Below are positions 1-11,046 of a DNA stretch of 64,000 bases, one piece after another; position 1 is the first letter of the stretch; each line of letters starts with the position of its first letter. A model generated the notes under the pieces. That model worked only from the letters and a program-made list of their open reading frames with translations, was not told the DNA's origin and searched no databases. The stretch is taken from assembly GCF_905171765.1 (NCBI RefSeq), contig NC_053390.1, forward strand, positions 503,603,336 to 503,667,335, written 5' to 3'. A program made the position numbers and the translations under genes. This DNA comes from Bufo bufo. Its lineage: Eukaryota > Chordata > Amphibia > Anura > Bufonidae.

Positions 1-1042
1 TAAGGACCCATGATGTACATGTACGTCATCTCTGGCCGTGACTTAAGGACCAGAGAAGTACATGTACGTCATGGTAATCGGGCGGGTGTAGGAGCTGCGC
101 CAGCCCGATCAGCGGCAGGGGTCCGGCTGACACTTAGGCATCGTTGCTGCCTTCTGTGACAGCCTGTGAGATCCAGCCCCCTGGATCTCACAGGCAGGAA
201 GGCTATAAGTGTATTACAGTGTGCAATACACTTACAGCCAATGCATGACAATACAGAAGCATTGTCATGCATTGTAAGGGGGATCAGACCCCCAAAAGTT
301 GAAGTCCCAGACAAAGAAAAAGTTTAAAAAATAAAGTTTTCGATTTTTTTTTTTTAAGTTTCAAGTAATAAATAAAAATATCCTTTTGACAAAATAAAGG
401 GACAAAAATTGTAAATAAAAGGGAAGTAAAGAAAAGTACACATATTAGGTATCGCCGCATCCGTATTGACCGGCTCTATAAAACTATCATATGACCTAAC
501 CCCTCAGGTAAACACCGTCAAAAATTTAAAACTGTGCTAAATAAACCATTTTTTGGTCACCTTACATCACTAAAAGTGCAACACCAAGCGATCAAAAAGG
601 CGTATACCCGTAAAATAGTACCAATCTAACCGTCACCTCATCCCGCAAAATATGAGCCCCTACCTAAGACAATCGCCAAAAAATAAAAAAAAATATGGCT
701 CAGAATATGGAGACACTAAAACATCGTTTTTCTTTGTTTCAAAAATGCTGTTATTGCATAAAACTTAAGTAAATAAAAAAAGTATACGTATTAGGTATTG
801 CCACGTCTATAACAACCTGCTCTATAAAAATACCACATGACCTAACCCCTCAGGTGATCACCGTAAAAAAAAGAAAAGCTATTTTTTTGTCACCTTACAT
901 AACAAAAAGTCTAATAGCAAGCGATCAAAAAGTCATATGCACCCCAAAATAGTGCCAATCAAACCATCATCTCATCCTCCAAAAATCATACCCTAACTAA
1001 TACAATCGCCCAAAAACTGAAAAAACTATGGCTCTCAGACTA
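1..1042 (-). repeat. AT-rich modular repeat, reverse orientation, with GC-rich terminus
   Basis: The first 300 bases are the GC-rich terminus of a large interspersed repeat, with TTAAGGACC motifs and repeated TACATGTACG. The rest is AT-rich and shares, in reverse complement, the modules seen at 4360-4650, 6310-7090 and 25500-26300: a TATTAGGTAT(T/C)GCC(A/G)CG motif near 445 and 787, then a GTGCAACACCAAGCGATCAAAAAG-like block. The two module copies are about 345 bp apart. No coding capacity is credible. It is probably a non-autonomous DNA transposon using TTAA targets; that class is inferred. Confidence 0.6.
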
Positions 1043-1349
1043 TGGAGACACTAATACCCAGTCCCCTAGCACATCTGCAATACCCAGTCCCCATAGCTCT
1101 GTGTGCTTTTATTGTGTATAAAAACCGATTTGATACATATGCAAATTAACCTGAGATGAGTCCTCTTCCTGACTCATCTCACATACAGCACTCATCTCAG
1201 GTTCATTTGCATATGTATCAAATCGTTTTTTTTACACAATAAAACCACACAGAGCTATGGGGACTGGGTATTGTGGATGTGCTAGCGGCCATTTAGCAAC
1301 CCATGTCCTCAGCTCTATACCCAAAATCTCGGTGACAGGTTCCCTTTAA
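1043..1349. mobile_element. Foldback MITE (T2-like end)
   Basis: Two long arms, about 1079-1160 and 1189-1272, are inverted copies of each other and would form a hairpin with a short loop. The right end reads GACAGGTTCCCTTTAA, the reverse complement of TTAAAGGGAACCTGTC, which is the TTAAAGG-type end of T2/Kolobok MITEs in Xenopus. The left terminal part is missing. It interrupts the AT-rich repeat, which resumes right after it. No coding potential. Confidence 0.6.
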
Positions 1350-1945
1350 CAAAGTTTGAAAAATCTGTTTTGTATACCTTGAGGGGTGTAATTTCTAAAA
1401 GGGGTCACTTTTTTGGAGTTTCTACTCTAGGGGTGCATCAGGGGGTCTTCAAATGTGACATGGCAGCTTAAAAATATCCCTGTGAAATGTGCTTTCCAAA
1501 AACCACATGGCGTTCCTTTCCTTCTGTGCAATGCCGTGTGCTCATACAGCAGTTTACGACCACATATGGGGTGTTTCTGTAAACTACAGAATCAGGGCAA
1601 TAAATATTAGGTTTTGTTTGGCTGTTAACCCTTGCTTTGTTAGTGGCAAAAAAATTATTAAATTGGAAAATCTGCCAAAAAAGTTAAATTCTGAAATTTC
1701 ATCTCCATTTTCCATTAATTCTTGTGGAACACCTAAAGGGTTAAAAAAGTTTGTAAAATCAGTTTTGAATACCTTGAGGGGTGTAGTTTCTAAAATTCGG
1801 TCATTTTTGGGTGGTTTTTATTATGTAAGCCTCACAAAGTGACTTCAGTCCTGAAATGGTCATTAAAAAGTGGGTTTTGGAAAGATTTGCTTCTAAACTT
1901 CTAAGCCTTCTAACGGCCCCAAAAAATAAAATGGCATTCACAAAA
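1350..1945 (-). repeat. AT-rich modular repeat, continuation
   Basis: This continues the repeat split by the MITE just upstream. It contains, in reverse orientation, the blocks also present at 2500-2960 and 24480-25360: CTTGAGGGGTGTA, the AACCCTTGCTTTGT block and the AAAAGTGGGTTTTGG block. The 117-residue open frame here is a by-product of the repeat. Confidence 0.6.
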
Positions 1946-2020
1946 TGTCCTTTATTCACACATGTCATAGCAACATTTCAGTCCCCTCATGGAACCTTTT
2001 TCAAGCTGATGAAGTGTGTT
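1946..2020 (-). mobile_element. Penelope-like element 3' end remnant
   Basis: Read on the minus strand, this is CTTGAAAAAGG, a short stem, GACTGAAATGTTGC, then GACATGTGTGAATAAAGG. It matches the order of the terminal sequence of the Penelope-like element at 63876-63945 (CTTGAGAAAGG, stem, GACCGAAACGTTGTC, GACATGTGTGAATAAA). Only the tail remains. Confidence 0.55.
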
Positions 2021-2045
2021 TAGAAACAGGAACAGAGATCTAATC

Positions 2046-3160
2046 CCATTAACCCCTTCAGCACCCTGCCATTTTTCAGCTTAAGGACCAGGCCATTTTT
2101 TGCAAATCTGACATGTGTCACTTTATGTGGTGATAACTTTAAAACACTTATCCAAGGCATTCTGAGAATGTTCTCTCGTTACATATTGTACTTCATGACA
2201 GTGGTAAATTTGAGTCAAAATATTTCATTTTTATTTATTAAAAAAATACCAAATTTATTTTAATAAATTGAAAAATTAGCAATTTTCATTTATTTCTATT
2301 TTTATGCTTTTAAAACAGATAGTGATACCTCCTAAAATAGTTATTACCTTACATTTCCCACATGTCTACTTCATGTTTGGATCATTTTGTAAATTACATT
2401 TTCTTTTTTTGGAACGTTAGAAGGCTTAGAAGTTTTGAAGCAAATCTTAACATTTTTAAGAAAATTTCCAAAACCCAATTTTTAAGGACCAGTTTGGGTC
2501 TGAAGTCACTTTGTGGGGCTTACATAACAGAAACCACCTATAAATGGCACAATTTTAGAAACTACACCCCTCAAAACTGTTTTTACAAACTTTAACCCTT
2601 TAAGTGTTTCACAAGAATTAAAGGAAAATGTAGATGAAATTTCAGAATTTAACTTTTTTGGCAGATTTTGCATTTTAATAAATTTTTTCCAGTAACAAAG
2701 CAAGGGTTAATAGTCAAACAAAACTCAATATTTATTACCCTGATTCTGTAGTCTACAGAAACTCCCCATATGTGGTTGCAAACTTCTGTACGGACACACA
2801 GCAGGGCACAGAAGGAAAGGAGCGCTATATGGTTTTTGGAAGGCAGATTTCACTGGGATAATTTTAAGTTGCCATGTCACATTTGAAGACCCCCTGATGC
2901 ACCCCTAGAGTAGAAACTCCAAAAAAGTGACCCCATTTTGGAAACTACGGGATAAGGTGGCAGTTTTGATGGTACTATTTTAAAGTACATATGATTTTTG
3001 GTTGCTCTATATTACAATTTTTATGAGCTAATGTAACAAAAAATAGCTGTTTTGGCACTGTTTTAATTTTTTGTTTTCTACAATGTTCATCTGACAGGTT
3101 AAATCATGTGCTATTTTTATAGAAACAAAAAAAAATGTGGTGTTAAACAGGCAGGAAGTG
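2046..3160 (+). repeat. AT-rich modular repeat, forward orientation
   Basis: It begins near TTAACCCCTTCAGCACC and GCTTAAGGACC, followed by the GCAAATCTGACATGTGTCACTTTATGTGG block that also starts the copy at 24035. It then carries the GTTACAAAGCAAGGGTTAA and CCCCTAGAGTAGAAACTCC blocks. Together with 4275-4655 and 6305-7508, and ignoring later insertions, it makes one element ending GTCCTTAAGGAGTTAA near 7508. The ends suggest a TTAA duplication with CCCCTTAAGGAC-type inverted ends. Confidence 0.55.
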
Positions 3161-3428
3161 CTCAAACCTATATGCTGTTGTGCATGTAAATACAGGGGAG
3201 CAAATCCTGCACTTGTGGCCCGTTGCTAATGGCGATCCCCATCAAAAATGCATACAAGGGAGGATGCCCACAGTGGACAACAAGTACTACAATAAACATC
3301 CTACACAAGATAGAAATGATGTGGATGTGATAACCAATATAGCAATATAATAATATTTGCAAAGACAGGTGCACTCTGCGGTCTTACTAAACCCTCATAC
3401 GGATGTTAAAATTGAGAGATTAGCCAGC
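3161..3428. other. Unidentified dispersed sequence, target of the solo LTR
   Basis: This stretch differs from the AT-rich repeat on its left and continues past the solo LTR from 4270 (CTACTGTGGAGGACATG...). It probably belongs to another interspersed repeat. I see no gene. Confidence 0.35.
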
Positions 3429-3433
3429 ATATC

Positions 3434-4269
3434 TGTGGCGAAACCAACCTCGCCACTGGGTTTTGGAGGGGCCTGGCTGCTGGCCTCTTGCCCCAGGATT
3501 ATGGGCCCTCTCATCAGCCAGGCCTCATTTGTTCACAAAGGACTTGGACTAACTTGAACCCTGGTCTAATTCGTGCCCTTTTGGGATGTTAAATGTCTAT
3601 GTGTATTGAAAAGGGTGGGACATTGTATACGTTGAGTAGGGAGGTCTTTTCCATTGTCTCTCTGTGTGTATTGGTGATATCCTTTGTCCTGAGAGATAAT
3701 TGAATTACTTCTCGGTTGTCTCCAGGACAGAGGATATTGTGTATTCGTCTGCCTGTGATGATTGCATCAACCCAGTGTGAGGTAATTCTATCACGGACAG
3801 AGGGGAGGATTTTGTGTGGGAGTGTCTGAGTGTATTGTACGTGGTTATTGGCTGTTTTTACAAAACCCTGGGGTGGTAACTTTGTTGGAAGATGTGTATA
3901 AAATGCTTGTGTGTTAAAATAAAGAGAGTTCCTGTTTTATACCTTCATGAAGTCTTGGCTCATGTTTGGCTCATGGGATAACTACACTCTTGGGGATTGC
4001 TATATCATAATACTCCCCTGAGTATAAGCTCTTGTAAGAGCTTGCTCCTGGTTCCTGTCTCTGGATTTAGGAGAGGTTCACCCACTGGAGCCTGGAGCCT
4101 TGTCGTAGGTCCAGGGTGGGTAGGAGACGGCGAGACCTCCACCAAGCTTCGGCGGTTCGTGGGGTCTGCAGCGCTGACGGTGTCAAGTGGAGTGCTTGGA
4201 GTCCTCTGGAAGCACTAGGAGCATCTATCGACGGAGGTACCCGGTTGGGGTGCTAGGCGTTCCGTTACA
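3434..4269 (+). mobile_element. Solo LTR with ATATC target duplication
   Basis: The 836-bp unit starts TGTGGCGAAACC and ends GTTCCGTTACA, and is bounded by identical ATATC pentamers at 3429-3433 and 4270-4274. It contains a TATAAAA box (3897-3903) and an AATAAA signal (3918-3923) on the plus strand, both expected in an LTR. The poly(A) signal lies upstream of any start site placed by that TATA box, so it would be in U3. No internal gag or pol remains, which fits LTR-LTR recombination. The family is uncertain: retroviral class or Gypsy. Confidence 0.85.
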
Positions 4270-4274
4270 ATATC

Positions 4275-4655
4275 CTACTGTGGAGGACATGTCTGAGCCC
4301 GAGCACCGTGCCAAAGTTTCTCAAGTAGCTCGTGTCCTACCACTCACTATTTGTATAGAGCAGGTTGTTACGTACGTGACAATACCAAATATGACAACTT
4401 TTTTGGGTTGTTTGTTTCAGTTTTACATAATAAAGCATTTTTAAAAAAAAAATATTTTTTAGTGTCTCCATATTCTGAAAGCCAGTTTTTTTATTTTTTG
4501 GGCGTCTGTCTTGAATGTAGGGGCTAATTTCTGTTTGCTATGAGATGACGGTTTGATTGGTACTATTTTAGGGTGCATATGACTTTTTGATCGCTTGGTA
4601 TTACACTTTTTGTGATGTAAGGTGGTGTAATGGCTTTTTTGACAGTTTTTTTTAT
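4275..4655 (+). repeat. AT-rich modular repeat fragment, target of the mariner
   Basis: From about 4355 this carries the module motif AGCAGGTTGTTACG..., TTAGTGTCTCCATATTCTGA and TTTTTGATCGCTTGGTATTACAC. The module resumes after the mariner at 6305. TA at 4655-4656 is the mariner target. Confidence 0.55.
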
Positions 4656-4656
4656 A

Positions 4657-6302
4657 CAGGGTGGGCCATTTATATGGATACACCTTAATAAAATGGGAAT
4701 GGTTGGTGATATTAACTTCCTGTTTGTGGCACATTAGTATATGTGAGGGGGGAAACTTTTCAAGATGGGTAGTGACCATGGCAGCCATTTTGAAGTTGGC
4801 CATTTTGAATCCAACTTTTGTTTTTTCAATAGGAAGAGGGTCATGTGACACATCAAACTTATTGGGAATTTCACACGAAAAACAATGGTGTGCTTGGTTT
4901 TAACGTAACTTTATTCTTTCATGAGTTATTTACAAGTTTATCTTTGTTTACAGCCATTGACATGTCGCCGAGGTTAACACGTGAGGAGCGGATAGAAATT
5001 GTGTTGATGTCTGGTGAACGCAGTAACCGGGCCATTGCAGCAGATTTCAATACAAGACACCCTACGAGACCACCCATCTCCCATGCTACAGTTAGAAAAC
5101 TGCTTGCTAAGTTTCATGAAACTGGTTCAGTGTTGGATTTGCCAAAATGTGGACGCATGAAATCTGTCTCTAATGAAGAAACATCAGTGGCTGTCCTAGC
5201 TTCATTCAGCAAGAGCCCACAGCGTAGCACTCGCCGCATATCACTGGAGAGTGGCATTAGTCGAACATCCCTTCGGCGGATATTAGCTACTCACAAATGG
5301 CACCCTTACAAACTCCAGCTACTGCAGCATCTCAACGAGGATGACCCAGATCGGCGCACTGAATTTGCAGAATGGGCAAAACAAAAATTGGAACAGGACC
5401 CTCAGTTTACGCAGAAGATTTTGTTCAGTGATGAGGCAAACTTTTATGTGAATGGTGAAGTTAACAAACAAAACCACCGCTATTGGTCTGACACTAACCC
5501 ACATTGGATAGATCCCTCCAAGACTGTTGGAACAAAAAAATTGATGGTATGGTGTGGTATATGGGGTACAAAGATAGTGGGGCCATTCTTCATCAATGGA
5601 AACCTCAAGGCCACTGGATATGCAAAATTGCTACATGATGATGTGTTTCCCTCTTTATGCACTGAAGCTGGCACGTTCCCTGAGTTTTTCCAGCAAGATG
5701 GTGCACCACCACATTATGGGTGTCAGGTCCGAGTATTCCTAGATGAACAGTTTCCTGGAAAGTGGATTGGCCATCGTGGGCCAGTTGAATGGCCCCCAAG
5801 ATCTGACCCCCTTAGACTTTTATCTTTGGGGTCATCTGAAGGCAATTGTCTATGCTGTGAAGATACGATATGTGCAGCACCTGAAACTACGGATACTGGA
5901 AGCCTGTGCTAGCATTTCTCCTGCGGTGTTGCTATCAGTGTGTGAAGAGTGGGAGAAGAGGGTTGCATTGACAATCCAACACAATGGGCAGCACATTGAA
6001 CACATTTTATAAGTGGTCAGAAATCTGTAAATAACTCATGAAAGAATAAAGTTACGTTAAACCAAGCACACCATTGTTTATCTTGTGAAATTCCCAATAA
6101 GTTTGATGTGTCACATGACCCTCTTCCTATTGAAAAAACAAAAGTTGGATTCAAAATGGCCGACTTCAAAATGGCCGCCATGGTCACCACCCATCTTGAA
6201 AAGTTTACCCCCTCACATATACTAATGTGCCACAAACAGGAAGTTAATATCACCAACCATTCCCATTTTATTAAGGTGTATCCATATAAATGGCCCACCC
6301 TG
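4657..6302 (+). mobile_element. DD41D-type Tc1/mariner transposon
   Basis: The 1646-bp element is flanked by TA dinucleotides (4655-4656 and 6303-6304). Its terminal inverted repeats are about 277 bp (4657-4934 and 6026-6302), start CAGGGTGGGCCATTTATATG and differ at only a few positions. They enclose one transposase gene with a single visible frameshift. Such well-kept long inverted repeats point to a fairly recent insertion. It sits in an AT-rich repeat module. Confidence 0.93.
4962..6012 (+). pseudogene. Mariner transposase, DD41D type, one frameshift
   Basis: Cut-and-paste transposase. The start at 4962 gives MSPRLTREERIEI..., the usual N-terminus of this group; the open frame upstream runs through the inverted repeat. 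Residues 1-110 form paired helix-turn-helix DNA-binding domains. The catalytic core shows the first Asp in FSDEANF (Asp157) and the second in FFQQDGAPPH (Asp246). Near 5800 the frame shifts, losing about two codons plus the phase. The third Asp lies in DLTPLDFYLWG in the next frame, about 41 residues after the second, which marks the DD41D (rosa/Visitor-like) group rather than DD34D or DD34E. The C-terminus continues to 6012 (HIEHIL). Otherwise there are no stops, so it looks recently inactivated. Confidence 0.88.
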
Positions 6303-6304
6303 TA

Positions 6305-7508
6305 TGTATACAATTTTTTATTTAAGTTTTACACAATAACATCATTTTTAAAATAAAAAAAAATCATGTTTTAGTGTCTCCATATTCTGAGAGCCATATT
6401 TTTTTTTATTTTTTGGGTGATTGTCTTTAGTAGGGTCTCAATTTTTGCGGGATAAGATGATGGTTTGATTGGTACAATTTTGTGGTGCATATGAGTTTTT
6501 TATCGCTTGGTATTACACTTTTTTTTACAGTGTTCACCTGAGGGGTTAGTTCATGTGATATTTTTATACAGCAGGTTCTTACGGACGTGGCGATACCTAA
6601 TATGTATAATTTTTTTTATTTATTTAAGTTTTACACAATAACAGCATTTTTGAAGCAAAAAAAAACATTTTAGTGAGCCATAGTTTTTTTTAGATTTCGG
6701 GCGATTGTCAGATGACGGTTGCAGGGTCAGATGACGGTTTGATTGGTATGATTTTGGGGTGCGTATGACTTTTTGATCGCTTGGTGTTGCACTTTTTGTG
6801 ATGTAAGGTGACGGCATCCAGGTGAGGGGGTGATCATGTGATATTTTTGTAGAGCTGGTCGTTACGGACGCGCCAATATCCAATATGTCTGTTTTTTGTT
6901 TTTTTTTTGTTACAATTTTGTGTTTTAATTTTGAATTTCTTTTTTATTGAAACTTTATTTTTTTTATTATGAAAAACACATTTTTTTAAACTTTTTTTAA
7001 ACTTTTTATTTTTGTCCCACTCTGGGACTTCAACTTCTGGGGTGTGACCCCCTCTGCAATGCATTACAATACAACGTATATTGTAATGCATTAGCTGTCA
7101 GCTTTTATGCTGACCTCCTGCCTGTGATCTCACAGGCTTCCGTAGAAGGCAAGCTCCGATGCATATGGAAGGCATCAGGCTTGCCTTCTCTGCCATCGGG
7201 TCCCTGTTACTGCAGCGCGGGGACCTGATGGGGAAGCAGAGGGCATCTGTACCCTCCGCAAACCCTCTGCATGCCGCGGTCAGCTTTGCCCGCGGCAAAA
7301 AGGGGTTTATACGCTGGCATCTGTGTTTTCACCTATTACTGCATATGCAGCAGGGGCCCGGCTGTCAGTGACTGCTGAGTCCATGCCGCTGATTTGGCAA
7401 GCCCACCTCCTGCACCTGCCAGATCAGCCTGCCATACATGTACGGCGCTGGTCCTCAATTCACATCCACCAGCGTCGTACATGTACGGCGCAGGTCCTTA
7501 AGGAGTTA
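6305..7508 (+). repeat. AT-rich modular repeat with GC-rich TTAA-side terminus
   Basis: Two module copies occur here (GGTTCTTACGGACGTGGCG near 6570 and GGTCGTTACGGACGCGCC near 6857). A GC-rich terminus from about 7090 holds small hairpins such as CTGTGATCTCACAG. It ends CAGGTCCTTAAGGAGTTAA at 7491-7508, a mirror of the TTAACCCCTTAAGGAC start at 24035. Non-coding. Confidence 0.6.
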
Positions 7509-8051
7509 AGCCATAATTTTTGGATGCTTGGTCACAACAAGCCACAGTTTTTTTCCTGATAACACCATGTGTGTTTAACATAATCTGTCTGGATAGTAAC
7601 AATTTTGGAAGGTTTCTAATATTAAGAAGGATAACAAATACAAGGGTGCAGTGTGGTTTTAAACACGCTGCTTGTTAACACTGCCAACCATGCATTTAAC
7701 AATAGCTATATATATCTGTGTGACTCTGATTATTTGCTATTGCGGTCATTGCATTAAAGAGCTTAAAAGGGGAAGGATGGAGGAAAGCAAAAAAAAATTT
7801 GAAAAAAAAGACTAACAAAACATAAAAATCTGAGTCACAGGAGAACTCAGAGTGTCATATACCAATTTTCAAGCCAATTAGAGAACTTTTGATTTGTGTA
7901 AAATTGATTCAGCAAAAAACTGAATTTTTTAAAAACAAAAAATTTTCAAGTTCGCTCATCTCTAATGCACAGTAACCTGTGTGACATCCTAGTCACTGGT
8001 TCAATGGAAGTAAATGAGGTGGCTCCTGATATGGTTATCTCAGGGTGTACA
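7509..8051. other. No recognised feature
   Basis: AT-rich sequence with short poly(A) runs. I see no coding signal, no terminal repeats and no match to other parts of the window. Confidence 0.5.
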
Positions 8052-8053
8052 TA

Positions 8054-8870
8054 CAGTGGTGCTTGAAAGTTTGTGAACCCATAAGGCCCCTTTCACATGA
8101 GCGAGTATTCTGCGCGGGTGCAATGCATGATGTGAATGCATTGTGCCCGCACGGAATCTGGACCCATTAATTTCAATGGGGCTGTGTACATGTGCATTGG
8201 TTTTCACGCATCACTTGTGCATTGCGTGAAAATCGCAGCATGTTCTATATCCTGCAAATTTCACGCAACGCTGGCCCCATTGAAGTGAATGGAGCTGCGT
8301 GAAAATCGCATTGCATCCACAAGCAAGTGCAGATCCGATGCGTTTTTCACAGATGGTTGCTAAGAGATGTTTGTAAACATTCAATTTTTTATCACGCGCG
8401 TGCAAAAAGCATTAAATCGCATTGAACCCGCACAATATAAACTGAGCAACTGAACGCGCAAACAAAACTGAATGGACTGGCTTGCAAAATCGCGCAGTTT
8501 TCACTGAACGCATCTGCAACGCATCCGGACCTAATCCGGACACTCTCGTCTGCAAGGGGCCTAACAGTTTTCTATATTTTTGCATTAATGTGACATAAAA
8601 CTACATCATATTTTCACACAAGTCCTAAGAGTAGATAAAGATAACAAAAACAAACAAATGAGTAAATAATGTTAGACTTAGTCATTTGTCTATTGAGATA
8701 AATGATCGAATATCCCATGTCTATGGGTGGCAAAGTATGTGAACCTGTGCTTTCAGTATCTGGTGTAGTCCATATACCTGGCTAGCAATTGCTCCTTAAT
8801 TACTTTTCATCTAGTAGCACTTCTGCTATGCCCTCCAATGAGCTGTTCCATTCTTTCCAGCCACTAGTTA
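8054..8870 (+). mobile_element. Tc1-family transposon end, truncated
   Basis: It starts after TA with CAGTGGTGCTTGAAAGTTTGTGAACCC, a Tc1-like terminal repeat common in fish and frogs. After the MITE at 8085-8561 it resumes with ACAGTTTTCTATATTTTTGCAT and an inner repeat near 8730 (GGCAAAGTATGTGAACC). No transposase sequence follows; the element is cut off before about 8870. Confidence 0.65.
8085..8561. mobile_element. Harbinger-like MITE with TAA duplication
   Basis: The 477-bp unit starts GGCCCCTTTCACATGAGCGAG and ends CTCTCGTCTGCAAGGGGCC; these ends are imperfect inverted repeats. It is flanked by TAA at 8082-8084 and 8562-8564, the 3-bp target expected of PIF/Harbinger elements. It is inserted in the Tc1 end 30 bp from its tip. 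Non-coding. Confidence 0.72.
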
Positions 8871-8904
8871 TGTGACACAGAAGGTGAATGAGATGACCAA
8901 TATA

Positions 8905-9358
8905 CAGGGTGGTACAAAAGTATGGAGACACCTGAATAAATGGAAAACAGTGGTTTGGAATTCCATCCTGTGTGTGGCATGTTGCTTAGAGGAAGGAGGC
9001 AAAGCTGTGAGGGGTTGCGTCAAAAACACAGTTGCCATTTTGAAAGCCACCAAGTGGAACCAAGTCAATATTTTCAAATGGGAAGGGGAGCATGTGAGAT
9101 ATGTATCTGGTGAATTTAATGAGGAATCCGAATCGACATCTTAAATGTGACATGCCTTTATTCTTGTCAAAGTTATTAACACGTTCCTCTTTGTTACGGA
9201 CACAGAGATTAACACGAGAGGAGAAGATAGAAATTGGGCTGATCTCCGGGGAGTGCAATACCTAAGTCATTGCAGTGGATTTCAATGCTCAGCACCCTAA
9301 CAGATCACCCATCCACTATGGAACAGTTGGCAAATTGCTTGCCAAATTTCACCAAACA
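8905..9358 (+). mobile_element. Second mariner, 3'-truncated relative of the DD41D element
   Basis: After TA (8903-8904) comes CAGGGTGGTACAAAAGTATGG, related to the start of the element at 4657. It is followed by a leader of similar length and the first 50 or so codons of a transposase. The element stops abruptly near 9358 and has no right end. Confidence 0.78.
9206..9358 (+). pseudogene. Mariner transposase N-terminal fragment
   Basis: The frame reads RLTREEKIEIGLISGE, then after an in-frame TAA continues VIAVDFNAQHPN...GKLLAKFHQT. This parallels residues 4-55 of the transposase at 4962, including the first helix-turn-helix. It is much more diverged than the element at 4657, so it is an older insertion or a different subfamily. 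No catalytic core remains. Confidence 0.8.
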
Positions 9359-9465
9359 GAATTAGAGCATCACTGCGTCTCTCAGGCTCCCATTCCCTCT
9401 ATTGAAGTCCACAGTTTACATGCAGTAGCCTTATAACAATGAAATAGAGCATCAGTCATTAGTAG

Positions 9466-9500
9466 GGCATACATAGAGCTTCATGCTCTATGTATGCCTA
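9466..9500. repeat. Short hairpin
   Basis: GGCATACATAGAGC and GCTCTATGTATGCC are perfect 14-bp inverted arms around a 5-nt loop. It is probably the centre of a small MITE. No evidence that it is a processed small RNA. Confidence 0.45.
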
Positions 9501-9545
9501 TTGTTAGGCTATTGTTAAGGAATGGAATGCATTTTACATTAACTC

Positions 9546-9790
9546 TTTAAAGGAAATTTGTCATCAGCACACAGTGTGCTGTCCGCATCCGCATTTTCGG
9601 TCCGTGGCCCCGAACTTCCGGTCCGCGGCTCCACAAAAAAAATTAGCATGTCCTATTCTTGTCCGCAGCTGCGGACAAGAATAGGAATCCTCTATATAGT
9701 GCGGGCCATGTGCAGTGTTAGTGTTTTGCGGTCCGCAAAAAATCATGTTTTAAAAAATACCTGACATCATGAAAACAGCACTAGTGGAGT
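9546..9790. mobile_element. T2-like MITE fragment with 36-bp perfect palindrome
   Basis: The left edge is TTAAAGGAAATTTGTCA (TTAAAGG end). At 9651-9686 there is a perfect 36-bp palindrome whose half is TCCTATTCTTGTCCGCAG. GGTCCGCGG/GTCCGCAAAAA motifs flank it. This is typical of short foldback MITEs. The ends are not fully resolved. Confidence 0.5.
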
Positions 9791-10032
9791 CACTGGGGCG
9801 TGTCGCTGCCTGAGGCGAGTCACTAAGTCATGCTTGCTCTCCTGCCCACCTCGCTGTTACAGCCTGCACCTTGTATCCTGCACGTCAAATGTCAGTTTGA
9901 GGCAAAATACTATCTCTGACACGACACCTGACTCCTAACTCTGACTCAGTGTCAGAGTCGAACTGAGTTTTACAGTTACTGTGTATCAGTAGCTATAGAA
10001 AACCCACAACTACTTAGAGCTGAGCCTATAGC
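9791..10032. other. No recognised feature
   Basis: Moderately GC-rich sequence with a short CTCTGACTCAGTGTCAGAG hairpin near 9940. No gene or element ends seen. Confidence 0.4.
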
Positions 10033-10362
10033 TTAAAGGGGTATTCCCATCACAGACAATGGGGCATATCGCTAGGATATACCCTCATTGTCTGAAATGT
10101 GCGGGTCCCACCTCTGGCCATTCTAAATCTGTGGGATAGTATGAGTATGTGATACAAAATATGAATGGTATATTTGGCTAAAAATATCAATTAGGCTATT
10201 TTCATTTTTTGGGGAGAGAAGGAATGCAAACCCTCTCAGCTAACAATTCCACCATTGTGTCCCCCCCCTTCCCCCTTTATTGTACAGTAAAATAACTTCT
10301 TTGGGTTGGGAGGAATATGTTTATCAAATATGTTCTAAATTTTCTACTTTTGCATAATGGTT
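10033..10362. mobile_element. T2-like MITE fragment
   Basis: It begins TTAAAGGGGTATTCCCATC followed by a hairpin: GACAATGGGGCATATC and GATATACCCTCATTGTC, around 10056-10102. A second start, TTAAAGGGGACCTGTCACC, lies at 10362. Both have the TTAAAGGGG terminal motif of T2-type MITEs; neither has a clear right end. Confidence 0.45.
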
Positions 10363-10551
10363 TAAAGGGGACCTGTCACCTCTCTTGACATGCCTGTTTT
10401 AATAGCTTCATGCATCCCCATGTAATAACAGTTCTGGAGCATCTATTCTTATATCTCTATGTTGTGCCATTCCTTTATTATTTCTACTAGAAGTTATGAA
10501 TGAATTGCTATTAGCCTTTCAGTAAGGGTAAAGTAAATAAGCCTCTTATTA

Positions 10552-10782
10552 AGTGAACCCTTATAGTACCATAAAGTATGTGAACTGCCAATGCAACCTA
10601 AAGTATGTGAACTGCCAATGCAACCTAAAGTAAGTGAACCTGTTATTGCACCCTAAAGTATGTGAACCCCTTATTGCATTCTAAAGTAAATGAACCTGTT
10701 ATTGCACCCTAAAGGAAGTGAATCCCTTATTGTACCCTAAGAGAAGTGAACCACTTATTGCAATTCAATGTAAGTAAACCTA
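10552..10782. repeat. Minisatellite, ~27-28 bp unit
   Basis: About eight tandem copies of a unit like CTAAAGTATGTGAACC(T)GTTATTGCAC, with divergence between copies. The GTATGTGAACC motif resembles the inner repeat of the Tc1-like end at 8730, so the array may have grown from such a terminal repeat. Confidence 0.75.
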
Positions 10783-11046
10783 CTTTCACACTTGCGTTCG
10801 GAGCGGATCCGTCTGGTGTCTCCTATAATGCAAACGCTTGCATCCGTCAGAACGGATCTGTTTGCATAACTGTTTTTTTCAGATCTGATTTTTCACTTCG
10901 TGAAAACTCAGATCCGACAGTATATTCTAACACAGAGGCGTTCCCATGGTGATGGGGACGCTTTAAGTTAGAATATACTAAAAGAACTGTGTACATGACT
11001 GCCCCCTGCTGCCTGGCAGGTGCTGCCAGGCAACAGGGGGCAGACC

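Noticed and set aside
1489..1842. 117-codon open frame
   Set aside because: Lies wholly in the AT-rich repeat, is not conserved as protein between repeat copies and has no domain.
9466..9500. microRNA precursor
   Set aside because: The stem is only 14 bp and sits in MITE-like sequence; no support beyond the fold.
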